Source: Hamiltosporidium magnivora
Lineage: Eukaryota > Microsporidia > Dubosqiidae
Direction of reading: 5' to 3'
DNA: 18,764 nt
Assembly (NCBI GenBank): GCA_004325065.1
Contig: PITI01000154.1
Location: 1 to 18,764, forward strand
The notes beneath the pieces are model-generated. The model was not told the origin of the DNA. It ran no database searches and saw only the letters and a program-made list of their open reading frames with translations. Positions 1-7,701 of this stretch are shown here, piece after piece. Positions within the stretch are counted from its first letter, which is position 1. Each line of letters opens with the position of its first letter. A program made the position numbers and the translations under genes.

Positions 1-355
1 GGTATAGCCTCCTACTTATCATTTGGATTTAAAGGGTTTTATTTTTTATATTTTCCAGGCGCTAAGTCTTCTGAATTGAGTGAGCAAGGCAGGGTTTCAA
101 TTCTTTTACATGGCAATTAGCCACCTGTTAAGCTCAATGCGTGCCATTTATATATAAAAACAAAAAAGATTTTTGTAAAAAGTTTATCTAATTCCTAGGC
201 CTCTTCATACCAACCCTAATGTAACAACGGAAAATCTAGTGTAGTTTTATTCACACCAAAAATGCAAGCAAAGATTTTCACGACAATTTCACATACATAT
301 TGCCAGGAGATGATTTTTTATATGGTTATCCTCCCTCCGGAAAAAACAAAATATA
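1..355. repeat. Dispersed degenerate repeat, copy A (cut by window edge)
   Basis: This stretch is diverged but recognisably similar, in the same orientation, to 13930-14315. Shared landmarks in order are a T-rich run leading into CAGGCGC, then GTCTTCT, then GCAAGGC.AGGTTT, an AATGC...ATAAAAA segment, TAAAAAGTTT, and finally GGTTATC.TCCCT followed by an A-rich tail. The match is by eye with several small gaps. No open reading frame is kept in either copy. It may be an old transposon remnant or a duplicated 3' flank; its left end lies outside the window. Confidence 0.55.
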
Positions 356-552
356 TAATAACTCAAATATTATTGTGAATCAATTTCAGTAAGAAAATGA
401 ATTCGTTAACAATTTTTTTAGCCATAAAAATTTTTTAATCATTAGAATTAAAATAAGATATATAACGAAAATTAAATACCTTTTATACATTTAATTAAAG
501 TTTCCATTAAAAAAAAAATTTTTAATTTCTATAACCACAAAAAATAATCAAA

Positions 553-1116
553 TTAATCATTATAGCCATCTTTTATAAACCATTTCTTAACCTGAAATTC
601 TTCTCCATTAGATTTTCTAACTACCACATCATTTCCATTCACATCGATAATCTGTATAATTTCATTTCTATGTAAAAGTATATTATTCTTGACAATATAA
701 TCGTATTCCATAGAAGATATTTGAAATAGGCTTTTGGACTGTCGTAAAGGAATATTTCTAACTTGTTTCTTAGGTATAACGAATGTACAAATGTTCGAAA
801 CAAAAATACTACAAAAATATGCTACAAATAGAACAATATGTACATCTAAACTTATACATAATATCACTATCATTGTAAGTTCTAATATATAAATAAATAG
901 CAAAAATTCGATGCTAAAATTTTTATATTTTCTTTTTTTAGTGTTTTTTTTATTGAAATATATTTTCAGCAAAATTAAAAGTGGGTTTACAATATTTAAA
1001 AACAGAGAAGAAACAATAGAACGTATTTCTATGTTGGTATGGTAGAATATAACAAAAGATACACTCGCCAATGTATTGATGAGTGATTTGAGAACAGTAA
1101 TATAATCATTTTTCAT
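553..1116 (-). CDS. Four-helix membrane protein with SH3-like C-terminus (Sho1-like layout)
   Basis: This is a 187-residue protein starting at an ATG directly preceded by an ACCCAT motif. Four hydrophobic segments lie at about residues 7-26, 32-54, 69-90 and 92-114, with a basic loop (KKNTKKRKYK) between the second and third. The C-terminal 60 residues are soluble and read like a diverged SH3 fold: MEYDY (136-140) sits where ALYDY is expected, RNEIIQIID (150-158) where the GD-x-I-x-V strand is, and VVVRKSNGEEF (164-174) where the W...R..G..G segment is; the usual tryptophan pair is missing. Four helices plus a C-terminal SH3 is the layout of the fungal osmosensor Sho1, but that protein is longer with a larger linker. 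The gene is surely real; the Sho1 link is inferred from architecture only. It has no close neighbour gene, and its stop is followed by A/T-rich sequence. Confidence 0.8.
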   Translation of the reverse strand: MKNDYITVLKSLINTLASVSFVIFYHTNIEIRSIVSSLFLNIVNPLLILLKIYFNKKNTKKRKYKNFSIEFLLFIYILELTMIVILCISLDVHIVLFVAYFCSIFVSNICTFVIPKKQVRNIPLRQSKSLFQISSMEYDYIVKNNILLHRNEIIQIIDVNGNDVVVRKSNGEEFQVKKWFIKDGYND

Positions 1117-1132
1117 ATGGGTTTATTGGTAA
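1117..1132 (-). promoter_or_regulatory. CCC-like motif before the 553-1116 gene
   Basis: Read on the minus strand, TTACCAATAAACCCAT runs directly into the ATG, with CCC two bases before the start codon. Microsporidian genes often carry a CCC- or GGG-like motif just upstream of the start, and a near-identical TTACCCATAG precedes the gene at 14429-15259. This supports the chosen start and implies a very short leader. Confidence 0.55.
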
Positions 1133-1185
1133 GAAAAGAAAAATGTAAAAAAAGGAGAAAATAATTTTTTATAGTGGATTTATTT

Positions 1186-1525
1186 ATATTTTTAGTAATA
1201 AAATTTGTATTTAAAATATTATTTTTACAATTAATTATCTATTTATATCCATAAATTATTTAAAAATTTTATTTGCCAATTTCTATTTATATCCATAAAA
1301 GACATTAGAAATTAGTATTTAAAATATATTTATAATAGTTTTCAGTGTTTCATCACAGTTCACGCAAAAAATTTGTATTTGATATCATTATTGTTGAAGA
1401 TTATCTCTTTATATTTATAAATTGCTCAAAAATTTTGTATAAATATTTGTTCATGTTTTTAGTAATTTAAGCCAATTTAAAATCAAATTGTTTTTACTTT
1501 TTTAGTAATAAAAAATTTAAATCAA
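1186..1525. repeat. AT-rich imperfect direct repeats
   Basis: Several short phrases recur in this gene-free stretch. TCTATTTATATCCATAAA occurs exactly at 1238-1255 and 1282-1299. A longer unit beginning AAATTTGTATTT and ending AAAAATTTT occurs near 1200-1275 and again, diverged, near 1369-1440. TTTTTAGTAAT recurs near 1189, 1456 and 1498. It resembles a decayed tandem array of roughly 40-90 bp units. No coding frame is visible. Confidence 0.5.
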
Positions 1526-1745
1526 TTTTTTTGTTTCCATATAAAAGAAATTATAAAGAATTAAATTACATTTGTTTTGGCTTATTCTACTACAGAATTG
1601 ATACAAACAGACCATAAAGTAAAATAATTTTAAGATTTTTTTTTAGTTCAGTTTGAAATTACATTTTACTAAATGATTCACTTAGATTAAATAAATTTAA
1701 TATATACAGAAATATTCTTGATTTATTTAAGTTAATTTAATCCAA
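1526..1745. other. AT-rich spacer with no recognised gene
   Basis: Nothing beyond A/T-rich sequence is seen here; together with the repeats at 1186-1525 it separates the Sho1-like gene from the small frame that starts at 1746. Confidence 0.5.
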
Positions 1746-1859
1746 ATGGCCGGATTTGATCAGTATGAAGACAAAATTCAGTCTCTTAAAATTGAGCATA
1801 GGCGTAGATTGTCGAACCAACCTAAAAAAGAATCAATTATACAGATAGTCTTCAAATAA
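1746..1859 (+). CDS. Small hypothetical protein (37 aa), perhaps the head of a decayed gene
   Basis: An ATG at 1746 opens a 37-codon frame whose composition is unlike random AT-rich DNA: it begins MAGFDQYEDKIQSLKIEH, followed by a basic RRRLSNQPKKES segment, and ends at TAA 1857-1859. Beyond the stop the same frame continues in a coding-like way to about 2020 (IEKRNYNM, stop, then DIKLDSKSWEKKKFEIQSS), interrupted by three further stops. The charged helical start with F..YE recalls the N-terminus of Vti1-type SNAREs, but that resemblance is too short to name it. It may be a genuine micro-protein or the first exon-like remnant of a dead gene. No CCC motif or clear TATA box precedes it. Confidence 0.3.
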   Translation: MAGFDQYEDKIQSLKIEHRRRLSNQPKKESIIQIVFK

Positions 1860-2433
1860 CATGAAAAATCTATGATTTTCATATAATTTATCACAGAGTC
1901 CATTGAAAAGAGAAATTACAATATGTGAATTGATATTAAATTAGATTCCAAGAGTTGGGAAAAAAAGAAATTTGAAATCCAAAGCTCAAGAATAAATTTG
2001 GTTCTAAAAAAAATAGTTTTTTAATAGAAATATGATGGCTAATTTTTATATCAAAATGGGTTTAACTATATGAGGTTAAAAAATCTAAATTAGGATTATG
2101 GACGTTTTGGACAACATTCAACCTCTGAATACTTTTTCATTGGTATAAAATTAAATACTCAGGTTTTTATTTGTTTGTGATATAAAAAACTTAAAATCAA
2201 ATTTTTTTTATGAAAGTTCTAAGGTAGAGTCTAGAATTTAAGCTTTAAATTAAAACTGGCGGAATATTCTTTTAAGATAAGAACTCCGTAATTCTTAAAA
2301 GATAGCCAGAATAAATTACATAATAAAATAATAGGATAAATAAAATAAAAAAAATTACATTAATTTGTGAAATTCGGTTTATTTATTGGTTTTTGACCTG
2401 CCAACTGAAGTTGATTCCAATATTAATTTGAAA
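1860..2433. other. Gene-free stretch, possible decayed coding sequence at its start
   Basis: Up to about 2020 it holds the interrupted in-frame continuation of the small frame at 1746. After that I see only AT-rich DNA before the promoter of the Gly-rich gene. Confidence 0.4.
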
Positions 2434-2472
2434 TTTGATTTATTCGTGAAAGTAGCTAAAGATATAAATAGA
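2434..2472 (+). promoter_or_regulatory. TTTGATTTATTC box plus TATA box, shared with the paralogue at 7177
   Basis: TTTGATTTATTC (2434-2445) lies 56 nt before the ATG and TATAAATAGA (2463-2472) lies 27 nt before it. Both elements recur unchanged, at exactly the same distances, before the paralogous gene at 7177 (7121-7132 and 7150-7159). The bases between them are much less alike, so the two boxes look selected. A TATA box this close implies a leader of only a few bases. Confidence 0.75.
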
Positions 2473-2489
2473 ACTGAAAAATAAATTGT

Positions 2490-2804
2490 ATGAATCGAAA
2501 ACAATTGTTCTTATGGATTATTCAGCTTACAATAATATTAAACTTTATAAAAAGAGTTTCAAAGGTAAATGCAGGTTATAGTAGGAGAAGTTATAGTAGT
2601 AGAAATATAAGAAGAAGCAGTGGTTTTCGTGGGGGTAGTGTTAGCAGAAGCGGCTGTCAAGGAGGTAGTTGTAGCGGCGGTAGGCAGGGTGGCGGTAGCT
2701 GTAAAGGAGGTAGTTGTAGCGGCGGTAGGCAGGGTGGCGGAGGAGGATGTAGTAGTTGTGGCGGGGGTGGGTGTAGTAGTTGTGGTGGTAGAAACCCGAG
2801 ATAA
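2490..2804 (+). CDS. Secreted Gly/Ser/Cys-rich repeat protein, paralogue of 7177-7701
   Basis: This is a 104-residue protein. Residues 1-28 form a signal peptide: a basic start (MNRKQ), hydrophobic core LFLWIIQLTIILNFI (6-20) and likely cleavage after VNA. The mature part begins with an Arg/Ser stretch (29-48), then becomes Gly-rich with eight cysteines at 56, 61, 71, 76, 87, 90, 95 and 98; the last four form two CSSC units. The N-terminal 37 residues match those of the protein at 7177-7701 without gaps (19 of 37 identical by hand), and the promoter is shared as well. No known domain is present. A secreted Gly-rich, disulfide-capable protein would suit a spore wall, polar tube or host interface, but that is inference. 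An overlapping frame at 2620-2856 is a by-product of the G-rich repeats. Confidence 0.85.
   Translation: MNRKQLFLWIIQLTIILNFIKRVSKVNAGYSRRSYSSRNIRRSSGFRGGSVSRSGCQGGSCSGGRQGGGSCKGGSCSGGRQGGGGGCSSCGGGGCSSCGGRNPR
2659..2740 (+). repeat. 45-bp tandem duplication inside the Gly-rich gene
   Basis: The 37 bases at 2659-2695 are repeated exactly at 2704-2740, an offset of 45 bp or 15 codons, encoding the GGSCSGGRQGGG unit twice. Two 21-bp-like CSSC units follow at about 2745-2790. The exact identity points to a recent slippage or unequal-crossover event that preserved the frame. Confidence 0.85.
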
Positions 2805-4269
2805 TATAATCCGAGATTTAGTCGTTATTAGTTTTATGAAAGCAGGAAATGATTAAAACTAAGTTAAACTATAATTTTTTATTCCTAATTTTTATCTTAA
2901 TCGCATTTTCTTAGGAAAATGAAATAAATAGTTTTAGAATTTAAAACACACTAAGTATCAATTATAAAAAGTATTAAAAAAATAGTTTTTTGTATGCTGA
3001 CTTTAATTTGAGAGTTCCTGTTTTCTATTTAGTCTTTATTTTCAGATTGTTCAACATTTAAAAACCTAAAGTGAGCCTGCTTAATCCACCTACGAAAGAA
3101 CGACCTTCTAAGAAACGACAGTAAAAGAAAGAGAAGATATATTAAAAACTCGGTATATGAGTTAAAATCTGCTTCCCAGAAACCTGGATAAACAAAAACA
3201 GTAGAAATTATAGAAAAATTTTATTTAAATGCTAGAAAAATGTTAAATTTTAGAAAACTGACACAATGCAATTTTTTCATTTAATAGACCATAACTAACA
3301 TAAAACAAAGATTAACCTGCTAAATGTGGCTTTGAGTTGCAAAAATTATCTTGATTTTTATTTTTATTGTAGTAAAATCACTAATATAATGCCCCAACAC
3401 ATTTTATAATCGCATCTATAAATTTCTATAACCAAAAGAAATTCAGAAAAACTTAAAGCTCGGCCTTTCGAAATAAAATGAAAAATTTCCCCTACTCAAT
3501 AGATCAGTTGAGATTTGAATTTGGTTTTTAATATTATATCAATCTATTATACTGTATTTTAATCCATAATATCCTGTTGATTGTTGTAATAGTGTTTTTT
3601 AACAGTTTCAGATTCATTTCAACTTTAAAACTACACTTGAGGGCTGTAATTTTTTCAAGTTGAGTGAGATTTAATTCTTTTTCTGCTTAATATTCTCTTT
3701 CATGTCAACATAACATATACACCCAAATATATTTGGGTATTTGCGTGTTTCTAAATTTAATAAAATTATTCCAGGTACCTCGGCTTTAATTCCAAATGGC
3801 AGGTTAAATAACTATCAACTATTATCGAGTTATAAAAATACTTATGATGCCTTGATTAAGACTATAACTAGATATTTTTTTTCCATTTAGACCCATTATT
3901 AGAGTTTCCTAAGATATATTTTTTGCCATTTTATAAAAAACCATTCTGAGCTATCAAATAAAAAGTTGTAAAAACTATCGATTAAAGAAATTCCGCTACT
4001 TTTCTCGCAAGTTAAGAATTTTAGTTTTTTTTTGGAAATATAAATATGAGGGAGTCATAAGAATGAACCTTTCAGCGGGAATGGTATTATTTTATTCTTT
4101 AATAAAAAACATACCAAATTTATCAGAATTTGCTGTCGGTTTTTAGTGGAATCATAATTTTCGAATCCATATGGTGGAGTTTACCCATAAAGGAACCAAA
4201 GAAATATTTTTTTTAAACACCTTTAAAAATTTATTTAAATAAATTCAAAGTTAACAAATTTTCTCTTTT
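2805..4269. other. Gene-free AT-rich spacer
   Basis: I find no convincing gene on either strand. The stretch holds a perfect 18-bp palindrome at 3721-3738, a second A/T-only palindrome at 4228-4245, and an isolated TTTACCCATA at 4180-4189 with no start codon close behind it. Confidence 0.5.
3721..3738. other. Perfect 18-bp palindrome ACCCAAATATATTTGGGT
   Basis: ACCCAAATATATTTGGGT equals its own reverse complement and carries a CCC on each strand, unlike the all-A/T palindromes common in such DNA. It could be a protein-binding site or a relic of back-to-back CCC promoters; no gene starts beside it. Confidence 0.5.
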
Positions 4270-4768
4270 TTAAATATTTCTTTCCACTATTTCAACCACT
4301 TCAATCTCTTCCTCCAACTTCGACTCTTCATTTGCATTAATTGTTGGTTTTTCTGCTGTGGTTATGCCATCCAAAATAAGGGTAAAATATTTTTTGTATC
4401 GCCCGTTTTAACACCATCTTCCTCGTTGTCTACTTGCTTTAAAGGAGTGTTGGTTGTTTATGCCTCTCGGCTTTCATATTAACACCCATTGACGCTCTCT
4501 CCCAGCTCTTTTTGACATTTGGTCCAGACTCAAGTCCTCTTCGTCGATCAAAGGAAGTTCTTTCGACTGTCTTTTTAAGTACTATATACATAATGTATGC
4601 CTCTACATTCATGGGTATTTCGAGTCTTTTTAGGTGTGATTTATGGTATTTTGTCACAATACCGTTCCAGGTCATCACATAAGAGATTATCTCAACTCTA
4701 CACTTATAAATAAGACTTAACTCATTAAACTCTTTGTAAATTAAAATTAATATTTTTAAAATTATCAA
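4270..4768 (-). pseudogene. C-terminal scrap of an R2-type retrotransposon protein
   Basis: On the minus strand, 4768-4439 encodes a stretch that aligns with the end of the larger element at 9065-12706: NELSLIYKC, SYVMTWNGIV, TKYHKSHLKRL, EIPMNVEAYI, IVLKKTV and SFDRRRGLE. By hand 25 of 40 residues match between YVMT and the KKTV/NTV position. There is no ATG at the start and no reverse transcriptase upstream, so this is a 3' fragment, as expected for a 5'-truncated LINE copy or for decay. After a stop at 4439 the tail continues in other frames (QVDNEEDGV, then ANEESKLEEE) to a TAA at 4270-4272, so at least two frameshifts separate the pieces. It is less damaged in its core than the plus-strand copy. 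It is not functional. Confidence 0.8.
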
Positions 4769-5483
4769 TTCTTTTTTTTTTTCGAAAGAACTTTCTATAG
4801 GGGGTTCATTATTATTTTTATCTTATAGTTCTTGAGGGAAATTTGGCAAGAATTAAATCTTTGCAGGCTATTTTAACTATGTTAGAAATAAAATGCTAAA
4901 AAATACCTAGCTGATAGACATAATGCGCGTTCTTGGTTATCTTCAAGGAAAAGAATAAATTTTTAAAGAAAAACAACAAACTAAGAGTTAATAAACGACA
5001 ATCTGTTGGATAAGAAAATTTTGATATTTATAAAGAGGCATTCTCTGAAGACGATTTCTGAAAACAACATTCTAAGCTTGATGGACTTCACATAATTTAT
5101 CAAAGAAATGAAAATATGTTATATAAACTCTAAAACTCACCATTTCGAAGTTAAATGAAAGAATCATCAAATATGCCTCAAATTGTTGAAAGAAAAAGAG
5201 ATATCAATTTAAGTCGCAATTTACACATAATACAACTCCTTTGACGATATACGTGGCGTATCGTGCAAAAACAAAGTGCCAATCTGAGAAACCATGTAAA
5301 TCAATAGGATATTTATGAGTGGATTGCATAAGTTTTCACATTTTGATTTAAATTTCTTTTTTCGTTTGCCTTTGAAAATATAAAGCCATAAATATTCTAT
5401 CCAGTTAGAGCCAATATTTATATTGAAAAACCCACAATGGTGTTACAACTGCAATAACGGCCGGAAACTCAATAATTCGTGTT
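4769..5483. other. Spacer with no recognised gene
   Basis: Neither strand gives a convincing gene. The minus strand from 5483 down to about 5100 shows scattered coding-like runs broken by stops, possibly belonging to the doubtful transposase remnant next to it. Confidence 0.35.
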
Positions 5484-6009
5484 TCACAAAACTTCCACTT
5501 TTAATAACTTTGATTTTGTAAGATAAATAAAATATCCACTAAACAAAAGTTGGATCGAAAGACTCAATAAGATTATTTTGAGGTTAATATTGAAGGTATT
5601 ATCTGGCATGAAAAATAGAAAATTGGGATGAAATCTTCCTACAATTGTATTTGAAAATAATATATCATGGTGTAGATTCATATATGTATAACCAATCTGA
5701 GATTTAGGAGCCAAAGAAGTATATAAATATTGCCTTCCATAGCTTATTCCACCAAAAACGAAGAGCATTCAAAATTGTGTAAGAAGACTTGGTCATTTAA
5801 AACAATTTAGAATTTACCGAATAAATAAACAGTATACCAGTTGTGGCAGAGTGAAGCCTTAAGCACATAATTTTATTCCTAAAAGATTTAACATTGGATA
5901 TATAGGCGCATATCTTTCGAATTGACAAAGTTCTGATTTTCATTGCCACTGTATCGCATTTTGACCATGAGACTTGGTAATTATTCAAAAATATTTTGAT
6001 AATAATCAT
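5484..6009 (-). pseudogene. Possible decayed DDE transposase (ISXO2/IS1595-like), uncertain
   Basis: Two adjacent minus-strand frames lie head to tail. The first (6009-5797, 70 codons) has a helix-turn-helix-like start (YQVSWSKCDTVAMKIRT) and ends SVNSKLF. The second (5768-5484, 94 codons) begins FVFGGISYGR and contains IGYTYMNLHHDILFSN. In ISXO2-like transposases, which are common in microsporidia, the order is a helical region, an IDESK-type motif, a VFGGI-type strand, then GYxH..VNHS..F. The order fits loosely, but the acidic D and E of the first motif are absent and the middle catalytic segment is missing. If correct, it is an internally deleted, frameshifted relic. It could equally be two chance frames in AT-rich DNA. 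Confidence 0.25.
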
Positions 6010-6177
6010 TTGACCAGGAGAAAAAAAACGAATAGCCTTTATGAAGAAAGAAATTGAATTATTACAGAAGGTGTTGGCTCACATAGTTCCAGATTTTGAA
6101 TAAAGGGCCCAAGAATATCAAAAGTTATACGTAAAAACACATAAATTGACTTTTGAAAAACAAATACTGTTTGTTTC

Positions 6178-6304
6178 CAGATTTTTTGCATTTTTTATTG
6201 TTTTTTTTTATTATTATTATTGCATCTTTTTGTTTGTTCTATTATTTTTTTTGCCTTTTTAATTTTTTTTTCTTCTTATTTTTTTGTCTTATTGTTATTT
6301 TTGT
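6178..6304. repeat. T-rich low-complexity tract
   Basis: About 125 bp are almost entirely T with interspersed A, G and C, including a (TTA) run near 6208-6220. It is a simple-sequence pyrimidine-biased tract with no coding content. Confidence 0.7.
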
Positions 6305-6312
6305 ATAAGTTT

Positions 6313-6345
6313 CTATATGGGTAAATGACTTCCTATACGGGTAAG
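6313..6345 (-). promoter_or_regulatory. Two orphan CCC-like motifs, 20 nt apart
   Basis: CTATATGGGTAAA (6313-6325) and CTATACGGGTAAG (6333-6345) are, on the minus strand, TTTACCCATATAG and CTTACCCGTATAG. They closely match the motif before the gene at 14429-15259 (TTTACCCATAG). No intact minus-strand gene starts just downstream; the T-rich tract lies there instead. They may mark the start of a lost gene. Confidence 0.4.
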
Positions 6346-6450
6346 ACAGTTCATATATCTAGTATTTATTTGGCTTAAATATAATTCTATATTCCGGAAA
6401 ATTTCATGATAATATAATAGCTAACTGCTAATATATAGAATAAACATCAT

Positions 6451-6660
6451 ATGAAAAACGATTTATATTTTTTGTATTTTTTGCAACAGATTTCAATTTA
6501 TGTTTTAAAAAAATTGAAAAAGAGATTTTTTTATAAAATAAAGCTTATATTAAAGAATATTAATTTCGCAAAAAATTATTGCTATTTTAAGAAAAATATA
6601 TTTGATATTGAAACATTTATTTTATGGATTACTCTCCTTAAAAAATGTCAAAAATCTTAA
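6451..6660 (+). CDS. Doubtful hypothetical protein (69 aa)
   Basis: A 69-codon frame from ATG to TAA encodes a Lys/Phe/Tyr/Ile-rich protein (MKNDLYFLYFLQQ...KKLKKRFF). Its composition is what A/T-rich random sequence would give, and no promoter motif or recognisable domain is seen. It is listed because nothing else occupies the stretch; it is probably spurious. Confidence 0.15.
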   Translation: MKNDLYFLYFLQQISIYVLKKLKKRFFYKIKLILKNINFAKNYCYFKKNIFDIETFILWITLLKKCQKS

Positions 6661-7120
6661 AATGATAGCCTTTAAGATAATATTATGATTCAATTAATAA
6701 GTTTCCACACATGAAAATAAACAAAGATGTAACAGAATAATAAAAATTATTGAAATATTTAGTTCATGATTTTTTTTTGGTTAGTAATGGACAAATTTAA
6801 CTACTCGGAATATTTTTCAAAACTAGAATATTTTTATAATTGGTTCTTACTGAAAGAAAATTAATCTTCTCTTTTAAAAAGTACCAATCAAGTTTAAAAA
6901 AGTGTTCTTATTAAAATTTTCGGACTATTTTTTGATTAATTGTTATAAATTAAAAAAACCAAATGTTAATATCATTTAAATAGAAGCTCGGTGTCAAATT
7001 CAGACTTTTAAAGATTCTGAAGAATGAAAAAATCAAGAAAAAAAATGATCCACGAACCATGCTTTATTTAACACCTAAAAATTAGTTGAGATAAGAAAAG
7101 TACATATGATCATATAAGGA
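6661..7120. other. AT-rich spacer upstream of the second Gly-rich gene
   Basis: No gene is seen. A faint likeness to 2380-2433 upstream of the paralogue (TTTATTTA..., then AGTTGA) may mean the duplication took in more flank than the 56-nt promoter. Confidence 0.35.
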
Positions 7121-7159
7121 TTTGATTTATTCATCATTTCTAAGAAAGGTATAAATAGA
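7121..7159 (+). promoter_or_regulatory. TTTGATTTATTC box plus TATA box before the Ser/Gly gene
   Basis: TTTGATTTATTC (7121-7132) and TATAAATAGA (7150-7159) stand 56 and 27 nt before the ATG, exactly as before the paralogue at 2490. Outside the two boxes the 56-nt promoters agree at only about a third of positions, while the 22 boxed bases are all identical. Confidence 0.75.
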
Positions 7160-7176
7160 GAAGAAATATTTCAGTC

Positions 7177-7701
7177 ATGAATAATAAACAATCTATGTTT
7201 TGGATTATTAGGGTAATGATAATATTGAATATCTTAAGTAAAATTTCTAGAGTTTGTGCGAGTTTTAGCAGCCGTTCTTACAAATCAAGTAGTAGTCGGG
7301 TAAGTTCGCATTCAGGTGGGGGGAGTGGGAAAACTTCTTTAAGTCATAGTGGATATAGTAGTAGTGGAGGAGGCAGTGATGGAAGCAGTAGTAGTAGAGG
7401 AAGTAGTAGTGGAGGAAGTAGTAGTAGTGGAGGAGGCAGTGGTGGAAGCAGTAGTAGTAGCGGAAGTAGTAGTAGTGGAGGAAGTAGTAGTAGTGGAGGA
7501 AGTAGTGGTAGTGGAGGAAGTAGTGGTAGTGGAGGAGGTAGTGGTAGTGGAGGAGGTAGTGGAAGTAGAGGAGGCAGTGGAAGTAGAGGAGGCAGTGGTA
7601 GTGGAGGAGGCAGTGGTAGTGGAGGAGGTAGTGGAGGAAGCACAGGTTCATCTTCTTCGCAAGGTTCCTCGAACGGAAAATGTTGTCCATGTCCAAGCTA
7701 A
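7177..7701 (+). CDS. Secreted Ser/Gly-rich repeat protein ending in CCPC
   Basis: This is a 174-residue protein. Residues 1-28 are a signal peptide (MNNKQ start, hydrophobic core FWIIRVMIILNIL at 8-20, cleavage likely after VCA). The mature chain starts SFSSRSYKSSSS, and from about residue 46 to 155 is almost only Ser and Gly in short repeats (SSSGG, then GGGSGS), with a few Arg. It closes with KCCPCPS, three cysteines in the last six residues, and two stop codons in a row. It is the paralogue of the protein at 2490-2804, sharing signal peptide and promoter, but the body has swapped spread cysteines for serine. A secreted elastic or coat-like role (spore wall, tube or host interface) is plausible but not shown. 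Long frames on the other strand at 7265-7708 and 7344-7643 are shadows of the repeats. Confidence 0.85.
   Translation: MNNKQSMFWIIRVMIILNILSKISRVCASFSSRSYKSSSSRVSSHSGGGSGKTSLSHSGYSSSGGGSDGSSSSRGSSSGGSSSSGGGSGGSSSSSGSSSSGGSSSSGGSSGSGGSSGSGGGSGSGGGSGSRGGSGSRGGSGSGGGSGSGGGSGGSTGSSSSQGSSNGKCCPCPS
7531..7635 (+). repeat. 18-bp tandem repeats coding GGGSGS
   Basis: Five consecutive 18-bp units run from 7531 to 7620 (GGAGGAGGTAGTGGTAGT and close variants), followed by a partial sixth. Upstream (about 7440-7530) the array is built of shorter GGA-AGT-AGT units. Variants differ mostly at third or first codon positions (T/C, G/A), so the array is not newly made throughout. Copy number is likely to vary between strains. 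Confidence 0.85.

Noticed and set aside
2620..2856. Val/Ala-rich plus-strand frame overlapping the first Gly-rich gene
   Set aside because: It is a shifted reading of the G-rich repeats; the overlapping frame has the signal peptide, TATA box and a paralogue.
4180..4189. TTTACCCATA on the plus strand as a gene promoter
   Set aside because: No ATG with a usable frame follows within a plausible distance; probably chance or a relic.
4228..4245. 18-bp palindrome AATTTATTTAAATAAATT
   Set aside because: It is built only of A and T in very AT-rich DNA, so chance is a sufficient explanation.
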